From Flavobacterium sp. (GTDB lineage: Bacteria; Bacteroidota; Bacteroidia; Flavobacteriales; Flavobacteriaceae), in contig NZ_JBCNKR010000006.1 of assembly GCF_039595935.1 (NCBI RefSeq), positions 1,488,001 to 1,552,000 of the forward strand: 64,000 nucleotides of DNA, written 5' to 3'. The position numbers and the translations under genes were made by a program. The notes beneath the pieces are model-generated. The model was not told where the DNA came from and did no database searches. It saw only the letters and a program-made list of their open reading frames with translations. Numbering within the stretch: position 1 is the first letter of the stretch; the number at the start of each line of letters is the position of its first letter. This document shows positions 25,823 to 35,437 of the stretch, in pieces.

Positions 25823-27268
25823 TCAATTCATGCTACTCAAACCAACTGCTTCACCTTTTAAAGTTCCACTTGTACAGCTCGTGATTTTTACGTTTACGAA
25901 ATCTCCAATTTTATAATTCTCTTTTGGGAAAACAACTGTTATACTTTGCGAGTTTCTTCCAGAGAATTCATCTTTAGATTTTTTAGAAACTTTCTCTACC
26001 AAAACTTCAACTGTTTTTCCAACGAATTCTTCGCTTCTAAACCACGCATGTTTTTGTTGTAAGTCTACAATTTCTTGTAATCTTCTTGCTTTAGTTTCTT
26101 CTTCAACATCATCTTTCATTTTTCTTCCGGCCAAAGTTCCAGGACGTTCAGAATAAGAATACATATAACCAAAATTATATTTTACATATTCCATTAAGCT
26201 CATTGTATCTTGGTGATCTTGTTCTGTTTCTGTTGGAAAGCCAGCAATCATATCTTGCGAAATCGAAGCCTCCGGAACAATTGCTCTAATTTTGTCAATC
26301 AAAGCCATATATTCTTCACGTGTGTGCAGACGATTCATTTCTTTTAAAATTCTATTGCTTCCAGACTGAACCGGCAAATGAATATGTTTACAGATATTTG
26401 GATATTTTGCAATAACATGTAAAATGCTTTCGTGCATATCCTGCGGATTTGAAGTCGAAAAGCGAATACGCATTTTAGGGAAACCAACCGCTACCATTTC
26501 AAGTAATTGATCGAAATCTACTGCAGTTGCTTTCTGCATTTCAGACGCGTTTACGAAATCTTTTTTCAAACCGCCGCCATACCAAAGATAACTGTCAACA
26601 TTTTGTCCAAGAAGCGTAACTTCTTTATAACCATTATTCCACAAATCCTGAATTTCATTCATGATACTTTGTGGTTCACGACTACGTTCACGTCCGCGTG
26701 TAAAAGGCACAACACAGAAAGTACACATATTATCGCATCCGCGGGTGATTGAAACCAAAGCAGTAATTCCGTTACTCATCAAACGAACAGGCGAAATATC
26801 CCCATATGTTTCTTCTTTTGATAAAATAACATTAATGGCGTCGCGTCCTTCTTCAACTTCAGCTAATAAATTCGGAAGATCTTTATAAGCATCCGGGCCA
26901 ACAACTAAGTCAACTATTTTCTCTTCTTCTAAAAATTGACTTTTTAAACGCTCAGCCATACAGCCTAAAACACCCACTTTCATTTTTGGGTTCGTTCGTT
27001 TTACGGCGTTGTATTTTTCCAGACGTTTACGAATTGTCTGTTCAGCTTTGTCACGAATCGAGCAGGTGTTAACCAAAACCAAATCAGCTTCTTCTAAAAC
27101 TGAAGTTGTATTGTATCCTCCATCAGACAAAATGGAAGCTACGACTTCACTGTCTGAAAAATTCATTGCACAGCCGTAACTTTCTATAAAGAGTTTTTTA
27201 GTATTCTCAGGTTTATTTTCTAAAACAAGACTTTCGCCTTGTTTGCTTTCTTCAATAATCTTTTCCAT
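25823..27268 (-). CDS. miaB: tRNA-2-methylthio-N6-dimethylallyladenosine synthase MiaB
   Basis: 481 residues. N-terminal MTTase domain with three conserved cysteines (ESYGCAMNFSDSE, VNTCSIRDKAEQ, GVLGCMAERLK), a radical-SAM core with the CxxxCxxC cluster in RGCDNMCTFCVVPFTRGRE, and a C-terminal TRAM domain (about 415-480). The enzyme thiomethylates i6A37 of tRNAs. A leader of about 25 residues precedes the first domain. It is first in the minus-strand cluster that continues to secG. Confidence 0.95.
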   Translation of the reverse strand: MEKIIEESKQGESLVLENKPENTKKLFIESYGCAMNFSDSEVVASILSDGGYNTTSVLEEADLVLVNTCSIRDKAEQTIRKRLEKYNAVKRTNPKMKVGVLGCMAERLKSQFLEEEKIVDLVVGPDAYKDLPNLLAEVEEGRDAINVILSKEETYGDISPVRLMSNGITALVSITRGCDNMCTFCVVPFTRGRERSREPQSIMNEIQDLWNNGYKEVTLLGQNVDSYLWYGGGLKKDFVNASEMQKATAVDFDQLLEMVAVGFPKMRIRFSTSNPQDMHESILHVIAKYPNICKHIHLPVQSGSNRILKEMNRLHTREEYMALIDKIRAIVPEASISQDMIAGFPTETEQDHQDTMSLMEYVKYNFGYMYSYSERPGTLAGRKMKDDVEEETKARRLQEIVDLQQKHAWFRSEEFVGKTVEVLVEKVSKKSKDEFSGRNSQSITVVFPKENYKIGDFVNVKITSCTSGTLKGEAVGLSSMN

Positions 27269-27743
27269 TGTAAAAATTCAAAGTGCAAAGATAGGGCAAA
27301 TGTGTTCAATATGACAAGATGGCAGAGAAGAAATTTTAGATTTTAGATTTCGGATTTTAGAATGATAAAGAAAATCTGTTTAGAGGAATTAAAATAATTA
27401 AATAACCACAGATTAAAAAGATTAAAATGATTTCTCAAAGCTTTGTGTGCTTTGCGAAAAAACTTTAACAAACTTTGCGTTAAAAAATAAATCTAGAAAA
27501 GCAGATTTTACGTTTATAGAAATTATGATAAGTAATTTCAGAATCTAAAATCTAAATTCAGAAATCTAAAATAAAGGAATTTGACGGTCATAATCCGTTA
27601 AAAGTTATACCTATATATATTATCGAGAATATTACAGATAAATCTGCAATTTTAAGTTTCATAATATCAAAATACCTCAAAAATTCAATCACAAGGTTAA
27701 TATTTAAAAAAAATAAATACTTTTGTTGCAGAAAATAAGAGCA
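27269..27743. other. Repeat-rich intergenic region before topA
   Basis: 475 bp without a gene. Parts: degenerate inverted arms of an ATTTTAGATTT motif (27333-27363 and 27539-27572), a CCACAGATTAAAAAG copy at 27406, and a GCTTTGTGTGCTTTGCG word common in Flavobacterium spacers. The topA promoter lies at the right end. Confidence 0.6.
27718..27725 (+). promoter_or_regulatory. -7 element of topA
   Basis: TACTTTTG matches TAnnTTTG exactly, 18 bases before the ATG at 27744. The in-frame TTG at 27723 is part of this box, which argues against using it as a start. Confidence 0.45.
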
Positions 27744-30260
27744 ATGGCAAAGAATTTAGTAATAGTGGAGTCACCTGCAAAGGCGAAAACGATCGAGAAA
27801 TTTCTCGGGAGTGATTTTCAGGTGGAGTCGAGTTATGGTCACATAGCCGACTTACCATCAAAGGAAATAGGAGTGGATGTAGAGAATGGTTTTAAACCTA
27901 AATATGAAGTTTCTCCGGATAAAAAAGCCTTGGTAACTAAACTTAAGTCACTATCTAAGAATGCCGAAACGGTTTGGTTAGCATCCGATGAGGACCGCGA
28001 AGGAGAGGCTATTTCATGGCACTTGGCGGAAGAATTAAAACTGGATACAAAAAAAACTAAACGAATTGTTTTTCACGAGATTACAAAATCTGCGATTCTT
28101 AAAGCAATCGACAATCCAAGAGAAATAGATTATAATTTAGTAAACGCACAACAGGCGCGTCGTGTTCTGGATCGTTTAGTAGGTTATGAATTGTCTCCGG
28201 TTTTATGGAGAAAAATCAAAGGCGGACTTTCTGCTGGTCGTGTACAGTCAGTTTCTGTACGTTTGATTGTAGAAAGAGAACGCGAAATCCAAAGTTTTAA
28301 TGCAGTTGCAACTTATTCTATTGTTGCTGAATTTGTAAACGAAGCTGGAAAAGCTTTTAAAGCAAAACTTCCAAAAAACTTTAATACTAAAAAAGAGGCC
28401 GAAGATTTCTTAAATCAAAACATCGGTTCTAAATATAAGGTAGCAGATTTAGAAACTAAACCTACCAAAAAATCGCCAACATCACCTTTTACAACTTCTA
28501 CGCTGCAGCAGGAAGCAGCCAGAAAATTGTATCTTCCGGTAGGAATTACTATGCAGTTGGCTCAGCGTCTGTATGAGGCGGGACTTATTACTTATATGAG
28601 AACTGACTCTGTGAATCTTTCTAAAGAAGCAATGGATGCGGCCGAAGCAGAAATCATAAAATCATACGGTAAGGAATACTCAAAACCTCGTGTTTTTGCT
28701 AATAAAAATAAAGGAGCTCAGGAAGCACACGAAGCAATTCGTCCAACAGATATGTCTCGTCACTCTGTAAATATTGACCGTGACCAGGCTCGTTTATATG
28801 ATTTGATCTGGAAAAGAACATTAGCATCTCAAATGAGCGATGCGCAATTGGAAAGAACAAACGTAAAAATTGAAGCAGATAATCATGATGAGCTTTTTAC
28901 AGCTTCTGGAGAAGTATTACTTTTTGAAGGTTTCTTAAAAGTATATTTAGAAGGGCACGATGATGATGAAGAAGAGCAGGAAGGAATGCTTCCGGCTTTA
29001 AAAGTAAATGAGAAACTGGCTAACAATTATATTACAGCTACAGAACGATATTCAAGACCGCCGGCACGTTACACTGAGGCATCTTTGGTTAAAAAATTAG
29101 AGGAGCTGGGTATCGGTCGTCCGTCTACATATGCGCCAACTATTTCTACCATCATCAATAGAAATTATATTGAAAAAGGTACTCTTGAAGGTGTAGAGCG
29201 TAACTATACGCAGCTTACTTTGCAAAATAGTAAAGTAGGTGAAAAGACTTTAAAAGAAAACACTGGTTCTGATAAAGGGAAATTAGTTCCTACTGATATC
29301 GGAACTATTGTAACAGATTTCCTTGTTAAGAATTTCGGAAATATTTTAGATTACAATTTTACTGCAAAAGTAGAACAGGATTTTGACGAAATTGCCGAAG
29401 GTAATATTGACTGGGCAAAAATGATGCAGGATTTCTACAATCAGTTTCATCCAAATGTAAAAGAAGTTGAGGCAAATGCTGAACGTGAAAGCGGTGAAAG
29501 AATTTTAGGAAAAGATGCTGACGGAAGACAAGTCTCTGTGCGTTTAGGAAAATTTGGACCAATGGCGCAGATTGGAGAAGCAGATGATGAAGATAAGAAG
29601 TTTGCCAGCTTAATGGCAGATCAAAATATTGGAAATATTACACTTGAAGAGGCTTTGAATTTATTCTTGCTTCCTAAAAATTTAGGAGATTATAAAGGAG
29701 AAGAAGTAGAGGTAAGTAATGGTCGTTACGGTCCTTATGTACGTCACGGAAGTGTATTTATTTCGTTACCTCGAGGAGAAGATCCTTTGAGTGTTACAAA
29801 AGAAAGAGCTCAGGAGTTAATTGATGAAAAAGCTCTTGCAGATGCTCCAATTGCTACTTATAAAGGAGAAGCTGTTCAAAAAGGAGTGGGACGTTTTGGT
29901 CCTTTCATTAAATGGAATGGCCTTTTTGTAAACGTAAGTAAAAAATACAATTTTGATAATTTATCTCAGGCAGATGTTGAGGAGTTAATTGAAGATAAAT
30001 TACAGAAGAACATAGATAAAGTTCTTCATAATTGGGAAGAAGAAGGAATTGTAGTTGAAAAAGCACGCTGGGGACGTTCGGTTATTTTAAAAGGAAAAAT
30101 CAAAATTGAATTAAGTAAAGATGTTGATGCGACAAAATTAACATTGGCTGAAGTTCAGGAAATGATTGAGAAAAAAGCACCAGCAAAGAAAACAGCAGCA
30201 AAAAAAACAACAACAGCTAAAAAAGCTCCGGCAAAAAAAGCAGCAGCAAAAAAGAAATAA
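27744..30260 (+). CDS. topA: DNA topoisomerase I
   Basis: 838 residues from the ATG at 27744. Toprim domain (LVIVESPAKAKTIEKFLG, SDEDREGEAISWH), active-site tyrosine in GLITYMRTDSVNLS, and EAHEAIRPTD are all present. The C-terminus lacks zinc fingers but has several topoisomerase C-terminal repeats (KFGPMAQIG, GRYGPYVRHG, RFGPFIKWNG) and a histone-H1-like tail of Lys, Ala and Pro (KKAPAKKTAAKKTTTAKK). It relaxes negative supercoils. The ureohydrolase-like gene follows after 3 bp and is probably co-transcribed. Confidence 0.97.
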   Translation: MAKNLVIVESPAKAKTIEKFLGSDFQVESSYGHIADLPSKEIGVDVENGFKPKYEVSPDKKALVTKLKSLSKNAETVWLASDEDREGEAISWHLAEELKLDTKKTKRIVFHEITKSAILKAIDNPREIDYNLVNAQQARRVLDRLVGYELSPVLWRKIKGGLSAGRVQSVSVRLIVEREREIQSFNAVATYSIVAEFVNEAGKAFKAKLPKNFNTKKEAEDFLNQNIGSKYKVADLETKPTKKSPTSPFTTSTLQQEAARKLYLPVGITMQLAQRLYEAGLITYMRTDSVNLSKEAMDAAEAEIIKSYGKEYSKPRVFANKNKGAQEAHEAIRPTDMSRHSVNIDRDQARLYDLIWKRTLASQMSDAQLERTNVKIEADNHDELFTASGEVLLFEGFLKVYLEGHDDDEEEQEGMLPALKVNEKLANNYITATERYSRPPARYTEASLVKKLEELGIGRPSTYAPTISTIINRNYIEKGTLEGVERNYTQLTLQNSKVGEKTLKENTGSDKGKLVPTDIGTIVTDFLVKNFGNILDYNFTAKVEQDFDEIAEGNIDWAKMMQDFYNQFHPNVKEVEANAERESGERILGKDADGRQVSVRLGKFGPMAQIGEADDEDKKFASLMADQNIGNITLEEALNLFLLPKNLGDYKGEEVEVSNGRYGPYVRHGSVFISLPRGEDPLSVTKERAQELIDEKALADAPIATYKGEAVQKGVGRFGPFIKWNGLFVNVSKKYNFDNLSQADVEELIEDKLQKNIDKVLHNWEEEGIVVEKARWGRSVILKGKIKIELSKDVDATKLTLAEVQEMIEKKAPAKKTAAKKTTTAKKAPAKKAAAKKK

Positions 30261-30263
30261 AGA

Positions 30264-31415
30264 ATGGAATTTGATTTTCTAGAGCCTTTAAATGATGGAA
30301 TTTTAAAATTCATTAGTTCATTGTCATCACAAGAACTGGGAAGTAAAATTGTATTGCATACTCAGGATCAATTTCCGGATATCAGCAAAATTAATATTGC
30401 AATTGTTGGAGTTTTAGAAGACCGACGCAATATTAACATGGTAAATGAAGTTAATCTAAATGCTGTTCGTAAGAAGCTTTACGGAATGTTTCCAGGTAAC
30501 TGGGATGCTTCGATTGCTGATTTAGGAGATATTCTTGCAGGGGATACTGTAGAGGATACTTATTTTGCAGTTAAGAAGGTAACTTCTACATTAATTAAGA
30601 ATAAAGTCATTCCTATAGTTCTGGGAGGTTCGCAGGATTTGACATACGCTTTGTATCGTGCATATGATGATTTAGAGCAAATGGTTAATATGGTTTCTGT
30701 TGATAACAGGTTTGATTTTGGTAAAGAAAATGAATCAGTTTCGGCTAATTCTTATCTGACAAAAATTATAATTGATGAGCCTAATAACCTTTTTAATTAC
30801 TGTAATATAGGATATCAAACCTATTATAATTCACAGGAAGAAATTGATTTAATTGAAAAATTGTTCTTTGATGCTTACCGTTTAGGTGAGATTTCAAATA
30901 AAATTGCACTGGCAGAGCCGGTTTTTAGAGATGCTGATTTAGTAAGTATAGATTTAAACTCAGTAAAATCTTCTGCTTCAGGTAATATGATTTCGTTTGA
31001 ACCCAATGGTTTCAAAGGAAAAGAGATTTGTTCTTTGGCAAGATATGCAGGAATAAGTGATAAAGTATCTTCTTTTGGAGTCTTTAATCATAATAGTACA
31101 GTTTCAGAAGCGCCTATTATGGCTCAGATAGTTTGGTATTTTATTGAAGGATATCACTATCGCTCAAAAGAATACCCTTTTGGCAGCAGAACAAATTATT
31201 TAAAATATATTGTACCGCTTGAAGAAGAAGAGCTGGTATTTTATAAAAGTGACAAAACAGAACGATGGTGGATCGAAATTCCATTTGAAACAAACGGCAG
31301 CAATAAACTAAAAAGAAATACGTTATTACCGTGTTCTTATGAAGAATATTTGAGCGCTTGTAATCAGGAATTGCCAGAAAGATGGTGGAAAGCACAGCGA
31401 AAAAACGCTTTGTAA
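30264..31415 (+). CDS. Degenerate ureohydrolase (arginase/formimidoylglutamase family)
   Basis: 383 residues with the overall arginase-superfamily layout, but the metal site is eroded. The usual GGDHS is GGSQD (121-125), the DAHxD motif is DNRFD (147-151), and the SxDxDxxDP motif is SIDLNSVKS (Asp230 kept, the next Asp now Asn232). At least two histidine ligands and one aspartate are gone, so manganese-dependent hydrolysis is unlikely. It lies between topA and gldK. A structural or regulatory role, perhaps in gliding or secretion, is only a guess from position. Confidence 0.75.
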   Translation: MEFDFLEPLNDGILKFISSLSSQELGSKIVLHTQDQFPDISKINIAIVGVLEDRRNINMVNEVNLNAVRKKLYGMFPGNWDASIADLGDILAGDTVEDTYFAVKKVTSTLIKNKVIPIVLGGSQDLTYALYRAYDDLEQMVNMVSVDNRFDFGKENESVSANSYLTKIIIDEPNNLFNYCNIGYQTYYNSQEEIDLIEKLFFDAYRLGEISNKIALAEPVFRDADLVSIDLNSVKSSASGNMISFEPNGFKGKEICSLARYAGISDKVSSFGVFNHNSTVSEAPIMAQIVWYFIEGYHYRSKEYPFGSRTNYLKYIVPLEEEELVFYKSDKTERWWIEIPFETNGSNKLKRNTLLPCSYEEYLSACNQELPERWWKAQRKNAL

Positions 31416-31574
31416 ATTAAAATTTTAATGAAAATCTTAATTTTTTAAGTTTTTTCAAAAATAAGTTAAAAAATTTAGTAAGATAAGGTTTATATATTAT
31501 AAAATTTAACGTTTTACGTCGATTTTTTTAATCAGTTTATCGATGAAATATTTTTTTTTTATTTTATTTAACAT

Positions 31575-31582
31575 TATTTTTG
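31575..31582 (+). promoter_or_regulatory. Candidate -7 element for the gld operon
   Basis: TATTTTTG fits TAnnTTTG exactly and would give a 5' leader of about 90 bases before gldK. The rest of 31416-31678 is AT-rich spacer; no clear -33 box. Confidence 0.35.
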
Positions 31583-31678
31583 AACGGTAAAATAAATTTC
31601 GCAAGTAGTATTGTTTTTTAGATAAATAATAAATACGTTTACGGACTTTTAATAATGAATAGATAATCCCAAATTTAT

Positions 31679-33082
31679 ATGAAGAAGTTTATTGCATTTA
31701 CAGCAATGTTAACACTAGTAATCGGCTGTGGTAAGTCAAGTGACAAAGGTGAATTAGTTGGTGTTGCAGGAGGGAAATGGCATCCTGAAAAACCTTATGG
31801 AATGACATTAGTTCCGGGTGGATCTTTTATTATGGGTAAAGCAGATGCTGATTTAGCTAACGTAGAAGACGCTCCAACAAAAACAGTAACAGTTCGTTCA
31901 TTTTATATGGATGAAACTGAGATTACTAACAGCGAATATCGTCAGTTTGTAGAATGGGTAAAAGATTCTACAATGAGAGTTCGTCTTGCTATTTTAGCAG
32001 ATGAAACAGGACAAAAAAGTACTGGAGGTAAAGGAAGTAAAGGTGGCAGTATTGCTGATTATGCATTTAATGATTCAGAGCCAGATAAAATGACGGCTTA
32101 CGATAAATATATGTATGATAACTACTATAGTGTAGGAACAAAAGATGATCCTTATGCTGGTAGAAAATTAAATAAAAAAGTTAAATTAATCAGAGACACT
32201 AAAGCTTATCCGGATGAGTATTATGCTGAAGTAATGGACTCTATGTATTTACCAATTGAAGAATCATATAATGGTTTAAGAACAATTGATGTAAATAAAT
32301 TAAAATTCCGTTATTCTTGGATGGATATTCAGGCTGCAGCAAAAGCTAAAGTTGGAAAAAGAAAAGACTTCGTTAAAACTGAGCAGGTTAATGTTTATCC
32401 TGATACAACAGTTTGGATTAAAGATTTCTCATATTCATATAATGAACCAATGCACAACGATTACTTCTGGCATAAAGCTTATGGAGATTATCCAGTAGTA
32501 GGTGTAACTTGGAAACAAGCAAAAGCTTTCTGTGCTTGGAGAACATTAAATAAAAACAGCTATATTAAATCTAAGAAAAAAGGGCGTGACCTGGTTAATG
32601 CTTTCAGACTTCCAACAGAAGCAGAGTGGGAGTATGCTGCAAGAGGTGGTCTGGAATCAGCTACTTATCCTTGGGGTGGTCCTTATACTAAGAGTGACAG
32701 AGGATGCTTTATGGCAAACTTCAAACCGAACAGAGGAGATTACGCTGCAGATGAGGCTTTATATACTGTTGAAGCAAAATCTTATGAGCAAAACGGTTAC
32801 GGATTATACAATATGGCAGGAAACGTATCTGAGTGGACAGATTCAGCTTATAATCCAAATGCATATGAGTACGTATCTACAATGAACCCTAACGTAATTG
32901 ACGGAAAAAACCAAAGAAAAGTGGTTCGTGGAGGTTCTTGGAAAGACGTTGCTTACTTCCTTCAAGTAAGTACTCGTGACCACGAATATGCTGATTCTGC
33001 AAGAAGTTACATTGGTTTCAGAACTGTACAAGATTACATGGGAACTCAGGTAACTGGAAACGGAACTAATAAAAAGAAATAG
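31679..33082 (+). CDS. gldK: Gliding motility/T9SS lipoprotein GldK
   Basis: 467 residues. Lipoprotein signal MKKFIAFTAMLTLVIGCGKS with the lipobox Cys at residue 17. The body is an FGE-sulfatase (SUMF1-like) domain: GMTLVPGGSFIMGKADADL, FYMDETEITNSEYRQFVEW, FRLPTEAEWEYAARGG, NMAGNVSEWTDSAYNP, and the C-terminal RKVVRGGSWKD. GldK and GldN form the periplasmic ring of the type IX secretion system beneath the outer membrane. First gene of gldKLMN, 72 bp before gldL. Confidence 0.96.
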   Translation: MKKFIAFTAMLTLVIGCGKSSDKGELVGVAGGKWHPEKPYGMTLVPGGSFIMGKADADLANVEDAPTKTVTVRSFYMDETEITNSEYRQFVEWVKDSTMRVRLAILADETGQKSTGGKGSKGGSIADYAFNDSEPDKMTAYDKYMYDNYYSVGTKDDPYAGRKLNKKVKLIRDTKAYPDEYYAEVMDSMYLPIEESYNGLRTIDVNKLKFRYSWMDIQAAAKAKVGKRKDFVKTEQVNVYPDTTVWIKDFSYSYNEPMHNDYFWHKAYGDYPVVGVTWKQAKAFCAWRTLNKNSYIKSKKKGRDLVNAFRLPTEAEWEYAARGGLESATYPWGGPYTKSDRGCFMANFKPNRGDYAADEALYTVEAKSYEQNGYGLYNMAGNVSEWTDSAYNPNAYEYVSTMNPNVIDGKNQRKVVRGGSWKDVAYFLQVSTRDHEYADSARSYIGFRTVQDYMGTQVTGNGTNKKK

Positions 33083-33154
33083 TAATTTATAATTAAATCA
33101 ATACAATAACCAAATCGAATCTATTTTAAAATTAAAACCTAAAAAAAAATTATT

Positions 33155-33799
33155 ATGGCATTATTAAGTAAAAAAGCAATGAATTTCGCTTATGGTATGG
33201 GAGCGGCAGTAGTAATCGTTGGAGCTTTATTCAAAATTACGCACTTTGAAATTGGACCTTTAACAGGAACAGTTATGCTTTCAGTTGGTTTGTTAACTGA
33301 AGCTTTAATTTTCGCGTTATCTGCTTTTGAACCAGTTGAAGACGAATTGGATTGGACTCTTGTTTACCCAGAATTAGCTAACGGACAAGCTAGAAAAAAA
33401 GAGGATAAAGCTGAGTCAACTGATGCCCAAGGTTTATTATCTCAAAAATTAGATGCAATGTTAAAAGAAGCTAAAGTTGACGGTGAGTTAATGGCTAGCT
33501 TAGGAAACAGCATCAAAAATTTCGAATCTGCTGCTAAAGGAATTGCTCCAACTGTAGATTCAATCGCAGGTCAAAAGAAATATTCTGAAGAATTATCTCT
33601 TGCTGCTGCACAAATGGAATCATTAAACAGTTTATATAAAGTACAATTAGAAAGTGCATCTAGAAATGCTGAAGCTAACAAAGAGATTGCTGAAAATGCA
33701 TCTAAATTAAAAGAGCAAATGGCTTCTATGACTGCAAATATCGCTTCTTTAAACAGCGTTTACGGTGGTATGCTTTCTGCAATGAGTAACAAAGGATAA
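33155..33799 (+). CDS. gldL: T9SS/gliding motor protein GldL
   Basis: 214 residues. Two N-terminal membrane helices (about 10-27 and 35-55) carry the conserved charged residues of the proton-driven motor: Lys27, His30, Glu32 and Glu49 (SVGLLTEALIF). A long cytoplasmic helical region follows. GldL with GldM is the inner-membrane motor that powers gliding and type IX secretion. 72 bp after gldK and 53 bp before gldM. Confidence 0.96.
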   Translation: MALLSKKAMNFAYGMGAAVVIVGALFKITHFEIGPLTGTVMLSVGLLTEALIFALSAFEPVEDELDWTLVYPELANGQARKKEDKAESTDAQGLLSQKLDAMLKEAKVDGELMASLGNSIKNFESAAKGIAPTVDSIAGQKKYSEELSLAAAQMESLNSLYKVQLESASRNAEANKEIAENASKLKEQMASMTANIASLNSVYGGMLSAMSNKG

Positions 33800-33852
33800 T
33801 TAGTTTTTGACTATTATATTTAGAGTATTAATAAAAAACTAATTAGGAAAAA

Positions 33853-35394
33853 ATGGCAGGAGGAAAATTAACCCCTAGACAGAAGATGATTAACCTGATG
33901 TATCTGGTTTTCATCGCAATGTTAGCAATGAACGTATCAAAAGAAGTTATTTCAGGTTTTGGTTTATTTAACGAAAAATTTGAGGCTTCAAATACAACAT
34001 CTATTACCAATAATACTTCTTTATTAGCAGCTTTAGATCAAAAAGCAGCTGAGGCTAAAGGAGAATTCGCCGTAGCAGCGGAAACAGCTCATAAAGTTGA
34101 AGCTATTTCGAAAGACTTTTATGCATATTTAGGAACTTTAAAAGCTCAGTCTATCAAAGGATTTGAAGTTGATAAAGAGACTGGAAAATTGCCTTACGAA
34201 GCTATGGACAGAGGTGATAATATCGATGACTGGTTTACAGGAGACGGTTACACTAAAAAAGGTAATGAAATCATTGCTAGAATTCAGAAATATAAAGCTG
34301 ATTTTAAAGCAGCTTTAGGAACTGATAAAAAATATGCTAACATTATTGCAGAAGTTGAGAAGAAATTTGATGTTTCTGACGTTAAAAACAAAGAAGGTAT
34401 AAAAGAAAAATACTTAGCTTACCACTTTAAAGGTTTCCCTGCAATCGCATCTGCTGCTAAACTTTCAGCTTGGCAGAATGACGTTCAAAAAGCAGAGACT
34501 GATGTTTACAATAGTGCTTTAGGAAAAGCGGCAGTTCAGGCAGCTTCTTACAGTAACTATCAGGCAATTGTGGTTTTAGATAAAAATGCTTATTTCCAAG
34601 GAGAAAAAGTAACTGGTAAAGTAGTTTTAGGTCGTTATGACGAAAACACAAAACCAACTTCTTTCCAAGGACCTGGTCAAATTGTAAACGGACAAGCTGT
34701 TATCTCTTTAACTGCTGGTGGAGTTGGAGAACAAAACATCAACGGACAATTTACATTCTTAGAGGATGGAAAAAACATTCCGCTTAAATTCGCTGGAAAA
34801 TACGTTGTAGTTCCAAGACCAAATTCAGCTACTATTTCTGCTGATAAAATGAACGTAGTATATAGAGGAGTTGTTAACCCAATCTCTGTATCGTTTGCTG
34901 GTGTTGCTGACAATAAAGTTCAAGCTAGCGCACCTGGATTATCTTCAGCTGGAAAACCTGGAAAATATAACATGAGCCCTGGTTCTGGTACAGAAGCTAC
35001 AATTTCTGTTACAGGAACATTACCAAACGGTGACAAAGTTACAGATAAGAAAACATTCAGAATTAAAGGTATTCCTGGACCAACAGGAACAATCAGAGGA
35101 GAAATGGGAGTTGTTAAAGGTCCTAGATCTAACTTAGAGATTGCTACAATTGGTGCTAAATTACTTGATTTTGATTTTGAAGTTGGTTTAGATGTTGTTG
35201 GATTTAATATGAAAATTGCTGGACAGCCTACAGTTGTTGTTACTGGTAACAGATTAAATGCACAATGTAAACAAGTTCTTTCTAGAGCTGGTAAAGGAGA
35301 CCAAGTTACTATTTCTGAAATTAAAACTAAACTTGTTGGAGCTGGCAGCTATTTATTACCAAGAACTGCTCCGGTAATTTACGAAATACAATAA
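33853..35394 (+). CDS. gldM: T9SS/gliding motor shaft protein GldM
   Basis: 513 residues. A single membrane helix near the N-terminus (QKMINLMYLVFIAMLAMNVS) is followed by a periplasmic helical domain and then beta-rich domains (KVVLGRYDENTKPTSFQG, GVVNPISVSFAGVADNKVQA, GPTGTIRGEMGVV). This is the GldM architecture: a homodimer whose helix sits in the GldL pentamer and whose domains span the periplasm to the GldK-GldN ring. Codon use and spacing fit the operon. Confidence 0.96.
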   Translation: MAGGKLTPRQKMINLMYLVFIAMLAMNVSKEVISGFGLFNEKFEASNTTSITNNTSLLAALDQKAAEAKGEFAVAAETAHKVEAISKDFYAYLGTLKAQSIKGFEVDKETGKLPYEAMDRGDNIDDWFTGDGYTKKGNEIIARIQKYKADFKAALGTDKKYANIIAEVEKKFDVSDVKNKEGIKEKYLAYHFKGFPAIASAAKLSAWQNDVQKAETDVYNSALGKAAVQAASYSNYQAIVVLDKNAYFQGEKVTGKVVLGRYDENTKPTSFQGPGQIVNGQAVISLTAGGVGEQNINGQFTFLEDGKNIPLKFAGKYVVVPRPNSATISADKMNVVYRGVVNPISVSFAGVADNKVQASAPGLSSAGKPGKYNMSPGSGTEATISVTGTLPNGDKVTDKKTFRIKGIPGPTGTIRGEMGVVKGPRSNLEIATIGAKLLDFDFEVGLDVVGFNMKIAGQPTVVVTGNRLNAQCKQVLSRAGKGDQVTISEIKTKLVGAGSYLLPRTAPVIYEIQ

Positions 35395-35437
35395 TTTGTA
35401 GTGAAAACTACGTTCAATATCTTATAATGATACCACG

